Assembly: GCF_034190915.1 (NCBI RefSeq)
Contig: NW_026947484.1
Coordinates: 189,590,982 to 189,654,981, forward strand
Reading direction: 5' to 3'
From: Cavia porcellus
Lineage: Eukaryota; Chordata; Mammalia; Rodentia; Caviidae
Length of the DNA stretch: 64,000 nucleotides
Part shown: piece by piece, positions 12,556 through 25,304 of the stretch
Layout: each line of letters begins with the position of its first letter
Position numbering within the stretch: position 1 is the stretch's first letter
The notes under the pieces: generated by a model
Databases searched by the model: none
Seen by the model: the letters and a program-made list of their open reading frames with translations, nothing else
What the model was told of the DNA's origin: nothing
Translations under genes and position numbers: made by a program

Positions 12556-14445
12556 CTGTTGTCTTTTATATTTAAAATGTTTTCTATTAAAATGTAGAAA
12601 TCAAAAGGAAAAGTGTCCATACAATGAGGCAGGTACCAATAAAGGGAGGAACAGATTCCCAAGATCCTGCCGGGACAGGCATGGGGTTAGGATCAGGATT
12701 CAGCCCTGAGAGCTGAAGGCTCCAAGTCTGAGGCCTCTCAGCAGCAAAGACAGAGGAAGGGGTGCTAGAGAAAAGGAGCAGAGTGCAGACAGGGTGGAGG
12801 TGTCGAGGGTGGGGTGGAGACACGCTGAGGCCTGGCCTGATTTGCTCAGCCCCACCAGGTCCGTCCCCAGCTCTGTGTACAGCTGGCCGGCAGTGTTTCT
12901 AAGGATGAGTGCCTATTTTTAGAGGAGAGATTTATTTCTTTCCATTTCAACTGTTTACTTCTGTCCTGAGCTTGTGATTCCACCGGTTTGTGTTACAAGG
13001 GGGAACCACAGCCCCGTGGACCAAACTTGGCTGCTTCCAGGATGGCCGAGAGTTCCTGTGTCTTACGGGGTCCCACCTGGGGCATAGTGTGTAGGGGGAG
13101 TGTGGGTTCTGTGGAGTCTGATGGGGTCCACACTCTGGCTGACCTGGTATGAGACCATGAATAGGTCCTTTCACTTCTCTCAGCTTTAGTCTTGTCATTG
13201 TTTTGATTTTTTGTTACTGAAGAGTAACATGTATGCAAATGGCCTGAGGACTCAGGGGGAGACACAAGCACCGAGTGGACGACACACATCCAGGAAAGGC
13301 TCCACAAATCAGCACCTCTCTGCCTGTGCTCTGTCTGGCTAAAATGGTTTCTAAGCATCCTTGCAGCTCTGAGTGTCTACAGTTCTAGGTTTTCCCTTTC
13401 ATCATTTCTTCCTACAATCTGTGGTCTCTTGTTTTCAAACTACTTGGAACATGGGCTAAGACAGGCAGGGTCTGTCCAAATGTAGCCCATCACTTAATAG
13501 CTGCGTGATTCTTGGCACCCACAGCCTACAATCTCCTCTATAGAATGGCAAGAATCCAGCAAAGGAGGCTCTAAGATCCTCGTGAAGGTGAAGCTCGTAT
13601 GAGACAATGCCCATAAAATGCATAGCACAGCACGTGGCCTGAGAACACCTCAATAGACAACAATAATTATTATTATCTGGGGCTTTGCAAAGAGCCTGGT
13701 ATTTTCCACTATTGTTTCCGTGGTTATATTGTATCACAGATCCCCAATAGCTGACTTTAAAATAAATTCTTAGGCTCCAATGCCACTATAAGGTTGAGAT
13801 TGCGTCCTATCTTGTCTCCTGCAAACATGTGGATCCTTTTAGTGAAATAATTTAAAAAACATTTTCCCAAAGCTTCATTTAAAAAGCAATGTTTATAGTT
13901 AAAGTCTTTGTGTTGGTGGATTCTTAATTTCTTTTTGGAAGGCTAGCATTTATGATGAACATAATGTAACAACTTCAAAATCCAATTGGACAGAAAATAA
14001 GGTTGCAGGCAATTCTAGTTTGTTCTGTGGGGTCCTTCAGGGATGGTTCCACACACACCACAGAAGTGCTGGTTAATTGCACAGGTGACCTTGTCACAAC
14101 TATCCAGGTGCCCAGATTGTATCCTGAGCAGGTCAACGCCTTTCTCCCATCTTAGAAATGGGGCTAAACCCAGAAGCCTCTGAGAGGATTAAACGAGATA
14201 ATGCATGTAGGGCTTTACCCAGTAAATGTTAGGTATACGGTTCACCTGCCTTCCATTCCCAGCACATTTTTCTCACACTCCTCTGTGTGTTGCCTGATTT
14301 TCCCCCTGCCCAGCGCAAAGGCCAGCTAACTGGAGGAGCTGGCTGCGCTTCAGAGCTGCATCCACTTAACTGCAGAGAGGGGAGAAAGCGGAGCTCCTCC
14401 AGGGAATCAGTCAACAGCGGAGACTGTTAGCACATGAAGCATTCC

Positions 14446-14525
14446 TTTCCCGCGGGAATCCAAGGGCAACAATCTCATGATAAGCTCGAGTTTTTCCAGA
14501 GTGAAAGTTTCAGAGACCTTTTTTT
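14446..14525. promoter_or_regulatory. Candidate regulatory cluster: E2F-like palindrome, GATA, IRF-like
   Basis: A near-perfect E2F-type palindrome TTTCCCGCGGGAAT (14446-14459) is followed by 'atgataagctcgag' (GATA) and 'gagtgaaagtttcaga' (IRF-like). CpGs are rare in this intron, so the cluster stands out. Function is speculative. Confidence 0.25.
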
Positions 14526-14949
14526 TTTTATGTGCACAAGTTTGGACTCCTCTGCTGCAAACAGAGCTGCTTTCCAGCCTCTTGTACTTCACTCCATCAC
14601 ATGACACTGAGGCTTAGCAGTTGCATAACCAAAAAGCATCCCTGCTGAAGTGTTTCCTGAGTCCAGGTAAGAAGTCAGCCAGGGATGGCTTGGGATGTTA
14701 TACACAGTTAGAGGTAGCAAAGGCATCTGAGACTAAGGCCAAGTGAATCCATTTGACAGGCATGGAAACTGAGATCCAAGAGGGAAAAGCAGAAGTCTAA
14801 ATCCACAGTAGAGAAGTATGGGGCCTGGACTTCTGTCTCAGGTTCCTTCAAGCAAGAAAAGAGGTGGTTTTGCAGACAAAACCCTCCACAGACAGAACCA
14901 CGGACACAGAGAATACTCGTGACGCCCATCAGGCCTTCCAGCAGGACAG

Positions 14950-15150
14950 CTATGACATGAACTCTAGAACCATTATGTGGGTATACCACTGCCTGGCTGT
15001 GGGACCTTGGATAAGCCATTCCACCTCAGTGTCCTCACCTGTAGAATGGAGGTGACAAGGGTGCCTGCTTCACAGGATCATGATGATGGCTAAGTGAGTT
15101 ACATCTTCGGAGCGCTCAGCACAGTGCCTGAGTGCCAAAAGTGCCATATC
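14950..15150 (+). repeat. MIR SINE
   Basis: 'ccactgcctggctgtgggacct', 'ataagccattccacctcagtgtcc', 'tagaatggaggtgac' and 'atggctaagtgagtt' give a well-preserved MIR. Confidence 0.75.
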
Positions 15151-18100
15151 AGCAACTGGGAGACAAAAATAGATGCGGGAGGAGAGTGGAGTGAACTGAG
15201 GGTAGTGGCCTGGGCACAGGGTCCTGAGCTCCACTCTGGTTCTGCTGGTGATTAAGAGCAAGTCCTCTTCCCTCTTTGGCCGGGTTCCTGCCCACTCAGG
15301 TGGGGGCTGGATATTTACCGCTGCTCCCTCTGCATGATCTGCATACCTCTGGCCTCTCCCAGAGCTACAGTTTCAGAGCTGGCCCAGGCGGGCCTGATGG
15401 TGAAACTGGAGCTGGAATATTTTGTTCCCACGAGGAAGGGAGTCCCACTGGCTCTTTTAAAAGGCACACACTATTTTGCAAATCAGGTAACATCCGATCT
15501 CAGTGAAGGGACCAATTGTGTGGCTGAGATAGAAAACCCTGCAGATTTGTAATCTCCCATCAGTCTTTGGTTTCTTTTCTTTCCCTTGAATTGGGAGTGA
15601 AAGAGGTCTTTGAAAATGACACTTTGGAAACTCCCGGAGTCAAGAATCCCAGGTCTCAGATGGCTTCCACCTGCCCCTAAACCCACCTGCATAGCTGCTC
15701 CTCCCCTGATACAGGGGGCTTGCACGTGATTTTTTTGGATCCTATGTGCAATCTGACTCTCGCACACTGCCCTGGGACTCTAGGCCAGTCGGTCAGCAGT
15801 TGGAGCTCCCAGTGCCCTGTCCCTCTATGGGCACCAGCAGAACAGCCTCCTCCTGCTACTCACCTGGGCAGCAGAGCTGGCTGTGCATGAGGGGCAGAAG
15901 GTTGAGGTTTGGGCGGGGGGCTGTAAGAGGTTAGGGATGCAATAGAGCTCCCAGCTGGGACTGGGACGTCAACGCAGTCCTGGGGTGGAGGAGGCTCCCT
16001 CCTCCCTCTGAAGCCGGGCTCTGATCCCTGTTACTACATGCCCCATTTACAACTACAGCCTCATCTAACCTGGGCCCTGTCCAGGGGCTCAGGCAACTCC
16101 AATATGGCAAAAGGGCAGACCAGGCCAGCCTGAAGGGCCTGGGCTTCCTCCCGCCTCCTCCTCTGCAGCATGGCAGGAGGGGGTGTGGAGAGTAACAGGG
16201 CCTTTCCTTAGCTTCAGGAGAAGTGATGCCCACCACCAGCTGGGAAAGATAGGGACATCTGGGCTCCCATGTGAGCCCCTTCAATTTCTCCCCCTAATCC
16301 TTGATACTTGTCTGGTCCCTCCCTTTAGTGCCAGAAGCAGCTCCTGAAGTCTCCAAGCTCACACGGAGTCACTGCCGCTTGAGGGCTCCCAGACCACTGA
16401 GAAATGTCTAAATTCTTATCTGTGCCAGTCCCTCCTTTTGTCGAGCCCCACTCCTTTCTAGTTGCCTTTTACTTTGCTCAGAAATCCCATAGAGATTCCT
16501 CCTCCGCAGGACACCTTCTCTGGGCCTGGAGTTCTCTGTTTGTTTTGCTCCACTTAGGAAACTCTAGGGCCTGGTTCCAACTCCACCTGTTCTGCTTCGT
16601 GCAGCCTCCCACAGTAAGAAGCTGGTCTTTCTCTGAGCTGCCTGTCTGTAGCAGTCAGGATGCACTTCCCACACCCTGAGCTCCCCCAGGAAAGCATCCC
16701 TGCCAAATTCCCTGCTGGGTCCCAGCACAGGACCTGGGGCTGGGCAGGTACCTGAGCTTTGTTTATAGAGTCCACTGGAAGCAGCCACATCCCCCTTTCA
16801 TTTTCACTTTTGAAAGCTGTTTGTTCTTGAAATTCTATGTGACAGTGGTAGAAGGAGAATTAGAGCAGACTTGTTTTGTAGGGGGAGGCAGAAGCTTAAT
16901 TGTTCTTTGTCTCCATTGCTTGTTTCCTCTGAAACACAGGTTAAAGTGAAGAGAGAAGGCAGCAGGAGGAGGAGGGACCCTCAGCTCTTTTTCCATCAAT
17001 GCCACCTTCCAGCCACTTGCATGGCCTTACCAGGGAGCCACTACCTCCCCCCTGAGCAGGGGAAAGTCACAAAGAGCAAGATAAGAGCTCACTGCTAGAA
17101 GGAGTCATCATCCATGGGTCCTCAGACTCACTCCTGAATAAGGATTCTGAGTTATCTGGAAAGAAGGCACTTCATCAAGTCTGGAAATAAGACCAGGTCA
17201 TAAACTAATGGAAGCTTAATCCTGAAAGACACAACTCATCATTTCTTGAGTGGGACACCAAAGCTTCAGGAAGGGTAGCAAATAGCTCAAGGTCACACAG
17301 AGTCTCGGACAGGACTAGGGTTGGAAGCAGGGCATTTAACTTCTAATCCCGTGTTTTTTCCTGCTGACTTGTGTCCCTTGTGCCTTAGCAGTGATTATCT
17401 GTGGCCTCGTGAAATGCCAGCGAAGGGCTGTTTTCCTTGTGGACCACTGTCAGGTGAAAGTCAAGCAATGATTGTTTCTTGAAAGGCATGAAATCTCCCA
17501 TTTTTAATTCAAAATATATCAAATGGAAATGCACTGAATGCAGCAGCATTTACCATCTTCCTCTCTGTGCCAGGCACGGACTTGGGAGCCTGCAATGAGG
17601 ACCTTGCCTAGCAGGCCCCCAGGAATCTCTTCCTTTGTGTTGCTTGGGGCTCTAGCACTGCTGGCCAAACAGCACACAACCAAGGAGTCTTCCTCCTCTT
17701 GATGCTGCCTATTCTGACTGCAGAGGCAAACTCTGAGCATTAAACTTTGTAAGTATGCCAACTATGAAATGCAAGGATAAAACATCAAATGAGACTAGTC
17801 CTTTCTTTCCCACCTGATTAATTCCGTGACACAGGTCCCCCCTCTCTAGAAGCAATGTTCTCAATAGGACAGTGGAGTGGCCTTTTGAGGACTCAGTCAC
17901 AGCACCAGCTTTGTGGCAGTACCTTGCAGGACTGTGGCAAGGTTCTCTAGAAGGCTGTGTATGCTCTGAATCAGGGACCAGTGTGTGGTGTTGTTTTCCC
18001 CCAGTGATCTCACCAAATAGGAAGCTAAGTCTGTCACCTGGCCATTGGAGCACTGCATGCCTCAGGATCACCAGGCAGGAAGGGGGTCACAGCCTGGTGG

Positions 18101-18422
18101 GGCTGACTGATCCTGACCACCTAGTATAGTTCAGCCCGTGACTCTGCAGCAGAGGTAAGGAAGACTGGATCTGGAATTCAGAGATCCTGTCAGGTGTCTC
18201 TTGTATCGCTAGGGCCTGTGGTTAAGGCCAATGGAAATCAACAACCCAATCTAGGCAAGGCTATTAAAGGGCCAGATTGTTCAGGAATGAAGGGTCCACA
18301 AAGTCACAGCTAGCTGAGGAGCTTGCTGAATACACAGGAAATACAGAATTAATAATGAAAGAAGAGAGTTATAAATACCAGATACCTCCACCTGACCAGT
18401 TCAAAAATAAAAGTCATAGGAC

Positions 18423-18490
18423 CAAGTTTGTAGCTCAGTGCCTGCCTGGAAAGTACAAGGTCTTGAGTTCGAGTTCCAGTACAAAAAAGT
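18423..18490 (+). repeat. ID SINE (truncated)
   Basis: 'tttgtagctcagtgcctgcctggaaagtacaaggtcttgagttcgagttccagtac' followed by A-rich DNA is an ID body with A- and B-box-like parts. Confidence 0.75.
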
Positions 18491-18598
18491 TATAGATGCT
18501 AAAAAAAGTTACAGTTGTCATGAAAATTTTCTCTTTGTTTTATGAACATGTTTGTGCATACACATGTATATATGTGCCTGGAAAATACCTTTGCATTT

Positions 18599-18622
18599 GT
18601 GTGCGTGTGTGTGTGTGTGTGT
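18599..18622 (+). repeat. (TG)n microsatellite
   Basis: A short TG run in AT-rich intron DNA. Confidence 0.85.
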
Positions 18623-18929
18623 AGCAAATATCTTTGGGTTTTCCTTTCTTATTCCCCTATCATGTAGCATAAGCTGCACTGACGTTATATTAAAATTAAG
18701 TATTGTTAATTAATTAAATTAAGTATTGTTAAGTTTTCATCATAAAGTAATAACATATTGAGGATAATAAACACTATTCAAGGATATCCCTGCCCCTTCT
18801 GGGAAAAGAGCTGGTGTGTTTTCTGTCATACACAGGATGGCTGTATCACCTTGGCAGAATTATGATCTTGTTACTGTCTTTATTTGGAAATTAACTATGG
18901 TTTGAAGAGATGGTTGGTAAGAGGTGGAC

Positions 18930-19132
18930 TTGTGATGGTTAATTTTATGAGTCAACTTAACTGGGTCACAGGTTCCTGGATATTCGATCAAACATTGTAT
19001 CTGTGAGGGTTTTTCTGGATGAGATTAATATATGAATCTGTAGACCAAGTGAAACAGATGGTCTCCCCATTGGGAGTGGGCCCCTTCCAATCTGTTCAAG
19101 GCCTTAATAGAACAAAAAACTGACCCTTACAT

Positions 19133-19179
<47 letters not shown>

Positions 19180-19790
19180 GGGGGGGGGGGGGGGGCGGTT
19201 CCTACTGCCTGGCTGTCTTCAGATGAGACACTGGTGATTTTTTTGCCTCTATCTTTGGGCTCTAACTAAAACACTGACTTTTCCTGTGTTTTCCAGGCTA
19301 CCAGCATTAAGATTAGAAAGATAGCTAAGGGAAAAGAGAAAAGGAAAGAAGGAAAAGACCATAGGTATATATGTGTACATATATAGGGGTGCGCATGCAT
19401 ACATATACAAGATAGACAGCTACACTCCTCATCTCTGTTAGTTCATCAAAAACTTTGTGTTTTCACTGTTTGATCATTTTTATGCCTAAAATTTGTAATC
19501 TGAGCAACTACTTTTAAGATAATAATATGCAATATATTAAGTAATGCTAATTTCCTATTTTTTGAAATTCTATATTATTTTTATCCTTTTTTGTTTTGTT
19601 TTTAAAATTAAAAAAAATATTAGAGAGCTACATCATCAGCTTTCCTAGTCTCCAGCTTGCCAATTGCAGATCTTTGGACTTGTCAGCCTCCAAAACCATA
19701 TATATATATATATTTTTTTTTTTTTTCCTCTATCCATATACCCGCCACACTATTGGTTCTGTTTTTCTGGACAACTGCAATGCAACATTA
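18930..19790 (+). mobile_element. MLT2-like ERVL LTR, interrupted
   Basis: It begins 'tgtgatggttaattttatgagtcaactt' and ends 'ctattggttctgtttttctgg', both MLT2 hallmarks. The middle has the family phrases 'ctggatgagattaatata' and 'ttcaaggccttaatagaac'. A (TG)n/G-run tract (19133-19195) and an unrelated segment at about 19315-19635 interrupt it. Confidence 0.7.
19133..19195 (+). repeat. (TG)n(GC)n microsatellite ending in a 17-G run
   Basis: About 19 TG units, then alternating GC, then 17 consecutive G. It sits inside the MLT2-like LTR. Confidence 0.95.
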
Positions 19791-19950
19791 AAAAAAAAAC
19801 CTCTATAAAGAAGCATTACAGCATTAGTCAGTCACAGGCATATAAGAAGAAGGCAGTGGCGGCCTCAGGAAGTGACCCTCCCCCACTCCGGGGCGGGGAA
19901 AGATGCTGCTCCGCACCTGTGACCACACATCCCCTTTAGCGCCCACTCAC

Positions 19951-20070
19951 ATCAGGGTCCAACTCATCCAGCTCATTCTCCAGAGTCCTGAGCTCTTCTT
20001 CTGTGAGGGCGCCCAGGATTTCATCTTCATCCAGGTCACGGTATTTCTCCAGCTCTCGTCTGTAGGACAT
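19951..20070 (-). CDS. TMOD1: TMOD1 first coding exon (residues 1-40), with 5' UTR to 20119
   Basis: The ATG is at 20070-20068 and the frame runs MSYRRELEKYRDLDEDEILG...LDELDPD, the 40-residue N-terminus of tropomodulin-1. It ends at a strong donor, GAT|GTGAGT at 19950. An acceptor, TTCTTGGTAG, lies at 20120-20121, so 49 bases of 5' UTR (20071-20119) share this exon and a non-coding exon must lie further right, most likely in the CpG island near 38.3 kb. This segment forms the first tropomyosin-binding helix. The open frame continues in both directions past the splice sites, but those residues are not TMOD1. Start choice rests on family identity from the first methionine. Confidence 0.96.
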
Positions 20071-20689
20071 TGTGGAAACACTTAACTCTGCTTTCTGAGT
20101 TTCTGTGCTGATCGATGACCTACCAAGAAGAGAGAATACTCTCAGAAAGGCCCTCCTCAGATTTCCTCTCAAACAAAGGTACGCTTATTTACAGAGTGAC
20201 CTGAGCACACTTTACAAATTGCCAGGATGATAATTATTATAGTGGAATTGTACATCAAGGTAGACTAATTCTATTTAAAAATGTCCTTAGGGCATGTTAT
20301 TTGATGAATTGTAGCTGGCTGTAATGGGCATGACTATGAGTTAAGAGTAAATGGTTGAGAGTCCACACCTTTCTATGCAGCTCATGCATCCTTCTCCCAC
20401 TGGGCTTTCCATTGGTAGGGTCTAGTTTTATACTGTCCTCCTCTCCCCAGGACCCAGCCCAGGGCTGTGCATATAGCAGAAAGTTTCTCATTAACATGAA
20501 TCCAGTTCCTTTGGTGTCTTATCGCCAACCCTCAGGAGGGGCAGACTCTTCTACTCTTGCAAAAACCGAGCTTGCTTCACACACACTCTGTGTGTGTCTG
20601 TCCATACACATCCTTACTTCTGCTTGCCCTGGGCCTCACACTTTCCTTTAATACTGTAGAATGGAATTTAACACTGTGTACAGAGTCAG

Positions 20690-21190
20690 TACAATGGGTT
20701 GATTGTGTCTCCTTCCTATGTTGACATCGTAACTCCTAGTGCTTCAGTAAAGTACCACCATGCAAATAAGAATATAAATTTAATTGGAAATAAATCCTAC
20801 AGATGTAGCTGCAGATGTAATTAAGTTTAGATGAGGTCATACTGGAGTAGAATGGACCCCTAATCCCATGTAACTAGTGTCCTCAGAGAAAGGGGAAATC
20901 TAGACACAAGCACATACAGAAGAAAAATGCTATGTGACCATGCAGACAGAGGTCAGGATGATGTTTCTATAAGCCAAGGACTTTCAAAAGCTTCCAGTAA
21001 CCCACCAGAATCTAGAAAAGAAGCCATGAATTAATTCCTCGTCATTCCTCCCATTAATTTTGCCTTCAGAAAGAGAGAATTTCCATTACACCTTGATCTT
21101 TAACTTCTACCCTCCAGAACTGTGTGACAAAGTTCAGTGATTTGAACCACTCAGTTTGTGGTACTTTGTTACTCGCATACTGACATAATT
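20690..21190 (+). mobile_element. MLT1-like MaLR LTR
   Basis: 'aatgggttgattgtgtctcct', 'gatgtaattaagtttagatgaggtcatactggagtag', 'ctagtgtcctca', 'ctccagaactgtgtgaca', 'cactcagtttgtggtactttgttac' match the MLT1 pattern from start to end. Confidence 0.75.
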
Positions 21191-21894
21191 AGTGTCATCT
21201 TTCCACTTTAGACTCGCATGCAAACAAACAAGCAAACATCATGGTTCATCAATAAAATGACTAGTGGAATGTTTCATAGTAAAGAAAAATGAAAACTAAG
21301 AAAAGGCAGCCAACCAATCAATCTAAAGCCTTTAATATGTTAAAAACAATGACAGGAATCTAACACAAATTAAAACAAAAATTTGCTAAGCCAACAGAGA
21401 AAGTCTACTTCAGAAGGCCAAGAGCAGACTATTAAGGTAAGTCTGGGGGGAGTAACATTGGTAGGAGAAATCCGAGTATGTGCAAGCTGGCTTGATGAGG
21501 AGGACTCACTTCCCAAATACAAAAACCCCAGTACCGCCCTTTTCTCCAAGAATGGCTTGGCTCTGTTTGATGTCTTCCTTTAACCAGACCCACAAAATGC
21601 AATGTTCGTAACATAAACTGCCCACTGCCCTTGATTCACTTCCATTTACTTCCAAAGAAAGACAACTAGCTGACAATGATCTGATATAGATGGAACAACC
21701 TTTGTGAAGGGCCCTGGAAAACAATCTAATTTGGTGTTTTATAACACCAAATTAGAGCTAGGAAAGAGAGAGTATCCATGATCTTCATCGTAGGGTCAAG
21801 GCGGACTTTAACGAAGGACTCAGAGGCTTCCAGAACCCACTCACAGGGTGGTCTCCAAACCAGTGTCTCTTAAATGGGCTGCAAAATACAAGAG

Positions 21895-22305
21895 TTTGGT
21901 GTTGCTACAGTTTGGACATGGTTTGCTTCCCCCAAAGATTGCTGGGTTGGAAGCTTCACTCCTGGTGTAGTGGTGTTGCAATGGTGAAACCTTTCAGAGG
22001 TGAGGCCTAGCAGGAAGTAATTAGGTCATTGGAGGTCTCTGGAAGGATTGATGCTGGTCTTGTGGAATGAGTTAGTGCTTACAGAGGGAACTGGTTTTAA
22101 AAAGAGCAAGAATAACCCTTTCCATTCTCCAGCTTCCTGTATTTTCATGTGAGTTCGCCCTTGTATACACATGCCTACCATGATGCCATCTTCCATGTTG
22201 TGATGTAGCTAGGAGGGCCCTCACCAGAGGCCCAACAGTTATGGGGCTGCCTGGCCTTGGATTCTCAGCCTCCAAGCTAAATAAATCTCTTAGAAAATGC
22301 ACTTA
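21895..22305 (+). mobile_element. MST-like MaLR LTR
   Basis: 'gttgctacagtttggacatggtttg', 'gtgaggcctagcaggaagtaattaggtcattgg', 'gccctcaccaga', 'aagctaaataaatctctt' match MST/MLT1-type LTRs, with an AATAAA signal. Confidence 0.75.
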
Positions 22306-22794
22306 GTGTTCAAACAGGTTTTAGGTTGTACCAAGTTACATAACACCTGAGATCACAGGATTTTGAAAAAAGTTTTGTTGTGCAACTATTCAACAGACAT
22401 CTCCAAGAGGAACAGGTTGAAAGAAAAGTTCCTCAGTCTTTTTGACAAAACACTATGTCTGAGATATTGCTCTCAAAATTGGAATCTCATGAAACAGAGT
22501 TTGGAAAACACAGCCATAGAGCCACCTCTGGGTCACACCAGAGAGGAACTCAGAACCACACAGGAAGGGACACTGATGGATAGGACCAGCCAGGGTACAG
22601 ATCTGGGGATGTCAGACAGTTTTGGAATCCTTGGAGCTTCTCACACTTGTTATCTTTGCCAGCTGACTCACTTTCTAGATGATTTGCAATGAAAACTTAG
22701 AAAAAATAAAATCATGACAGACCTTGAAGGACTGAAAGCAAGGGCAAGGAAATAAGGAGAAGTAAATCCATATCAAGTCCAGCTTGGGCAGAAG

Positions 22795-22816
22795 AAGAGA
22801 GAGAGAGAGAGAGAAG
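22795..22816 (+). repeat. (GA)n microsatellite
   Basis: A short GA run in TMOD1 intron 1. Confidence 0.85.
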
Positions 22817-23454
22817 TAGGAGGCAACTCTAGGACTTACAGAAGGGATGAGGGAACCAGGCAGCAGACTGCCCCCAGAAATGCCACCCTGAGAGGTGTAA
22901 TTGTTTGGTTTCCTGGAGAAGTTTCCTCTTATCACATGCAGGAAAGTTAATAGTCCACTTATGCATCCCAAGGTGCTTAAATGTCTATTTTGTAGAACTT
23001 CAAAAGCTCCTTCTAGGGTCCAGTGTCCTGTGAATGTTACAGAGTGATGAAGCATTACATTAAATAAGCTGAGAACTCCTAAGGTAAACTCTGAAGCCGT
23101 CAGCTTCAAGCCACACTCATCCAGTTGGCTCGCAGGGGCAGCTTCTACAAAGCAACACTATGGTCAGTCTTCTGGGGAACTGGGGAAGAAACAGGGCAAG
23201 AAAGAGATGAAACCAGCCTATTAACAGAGCCTACTGCAAATTCAATCTTACAACATAGCTTAGAAGGAAGGACTGAATTACATAACTGTTAAAGCAAGTC
23301 CTCTTATTGCTAGTCAGAGAAGAGACAGGGGTGGAGCACAGAGGCAGAGTGCTAGCTGTAATGGTAAGTCCTCAGATGATGCTTGCTAAGTTCCTTTCTT
23401 TCTCAGAGGCTTCATCTGTTCATCCATAAAATGATAGAACTGGATTGCTTGGGT

Positions 23455-23548
23455 GGTTCTGATTTTTTATTTTTTTTTGGTACCAAGGATAGAACTTATG
23501 ACCTTGTGCTTGCCAGGCAGGCACTTATGCTGCTGAGCTATATCCCCA
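23455..23548 (-). repeat. ID SINE
   Basis: On the plus strand, poly(T), 'ggtaccaaggatagaac', 'gcttgccaggcaggcacttatgctgctgagctatatcccc': an ID in reverse. Confidence 0.85.
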
Positions 23549-23577
23549 GATACTTTTTGGGGGGCATGGGGGGGTGG

Positions 23578-23658
23578 TTTGTGGTACCAGGGATCCAACT
23601 CATGACCTCGTGCTTGCCAGATAGGTGCTTATGCCACTGAGCTAAATCCCCAGCCCTT
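23578..23658 (-). repeat. ID SINE, second copy
   Basis: 'ggtaccagggatccaactcatgacctcgtgc...gccactgagctaaatccccagccc' is another reversed ID, about 30 bases after the first. Confidence 0.85.
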
Positions 23659-25304
23659 GGGTGGTTTTTAAACTACATCCAAAAAAGGTCTCTGTGAAGG
23701 TTTCCCCAAACTCCTGAAAGGACTTAGGGATAAGTGAAGGGCTCACCTTTGATTTTACCTGATGTAATTATTTGGAATTATCGGTAAGATTTTCCTTGAA
23801 GGATTCTATTGCTCAAGTAAGTTGAAAATCACTGGGTATCTTTCTTGGCTGTGTAGAGTATAGTGGTGGTCATCCCAAAGGATGTTAGATGGACCAGGCG
23901 TTAACAAGCAATGAGGGTGCAGCCTGGGGCTCATACAGCCCATACGGGCTCAACACATGGCAGCTATTATAAGGAAGCCTCTGCTGTGGGAGTCTCACAT
24001 ACATACAGTCATCAGATTGCGAGGCCCCTAAGGGGAGGACTTATGTCTTGCTTGTTTTCATGTTTCTAGGGCCTAACCCTGTGCCTGTCCCGTGGTGCAG
24101 AGGTACAGGCATGAACACACCTGACTTCTGGCTTATCACCCTTGAAAGCTTGGGCAAGTCCTTTCTTGCTTCTGATCCTGTTTATTTACCTCTATATTTA
24201 AAATTTTTTATTAGCATATGCTTATGGTAATGAATATATTCATGATGAAGTACTGGTTGATGTTCACATCACATCTTAATCCTTAATGGATGCCTTACTG
24301 ATCCATGTTTAACAGGCAAGATTTGATCCAGTTTTGGAGAGGATGGGGAGCTGGGAACCCAACAGGAAGGGACAGCAGGAAGGAGGTGATCATGCCACTG
24401 GTGCCCCCAGAACAACCCCTCTGTTACCCACAGCTAAATAAATTTAAAACACACTAAGAAATTAAATCTTCTAAATCTTATATCTATCTCACACTTACAG
24501 CCCATCAGGCTGACCTTACTTCTCCAGGGTAAAAGCCTCAAGTCTGCTAAACATCAAAAAATAGAATTTACGAGCTGTGCCAGGAAGCAAAACTCCGCAG
24601 GTTGGACAGTAAATACAAGCATGCCAAGCTCTGAGGGCATCTATCAGGAAAGCTGCAGGAAGGAAAGCTCGTGGAAGGGGGCTCCTGGAGCACACAGGAA
24701 GTAGACAGGGTCACTTCCGCCGATGCCTCCTCCAGCATCTGCCTGTGTGGGGACATTTGGCAAGGAGACAACAAGCTGGAATTCACCTTGATTTATGGAT
24801 TGTGTTTTCCCAGGTTCAGGAAGACCTGAGTCACAAGTGTAAGTGGACAATTTCCAGTTATACCATCTTATTTCAGTCAAGAAGCACGTTGAAGATGGGC
24901 GAAGAAAAGTTCGTTACAAAATGGATCCTTCATCCACCAACTCCTTGTGTACTTAACCTTTTTTGGAAAGATTTTTGATTAAAGGGATATCACATCATGA
25001 GCCCTCATCAGTACATCCTGCACCCCAGGACAATACTGCTTACTCCTTCATGAATCTCTCTCTCTCTCCTTAGCTCCAGGAACACAAGAGCACCTGGGAT
25101 GTCCCCTGTTCCTCACAAGTGAGCTACTTCCCTGTGACCCTCCTTCAAGGGCACCTCTCAGGCAGCCATGCTCTGTATCTCCTCACCCTCTCAGCTCCCA
25201 GCTCACTGGACAGAATGGATGCCTGGCTCAAGGGCAGCCACCTGATTGGCTAGTCAATGACTTATGGTAGGAGGAGAGAAAGGCCGCGTCTTCCTTTCTC
25301 GGTG

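Larger units (their letters stand above)
4286..19950 (-). other. TMOD1 intron between coding exons 1 and 2
   Basis: This 15.7-kb intron contains an L1 fragment (7.1-8.06 kb), an MLT1-like LTR (8.09-8.43 kb), an ID/B1 composite, B1, MIR, ID and MLT2-like copies, and microsatellites. Single-copy-looking stretches at about 10.2-12.3 and 15.2-17.9 kb have no recognisable exon on either strand. A perfect MEF2 site CTATTTTTAG lies at 12913-12922. Open frames in this interval lack protein features and are not called. Confidence 0.8.

Noticed and set aside
22675..23109. 144-codon minus-strand open frame
   Set aside because: No recognisable domain; it includes a serine/leucine run from a GA microsatellite and lies in TMOD1 intron 1 without splice or promoter support.
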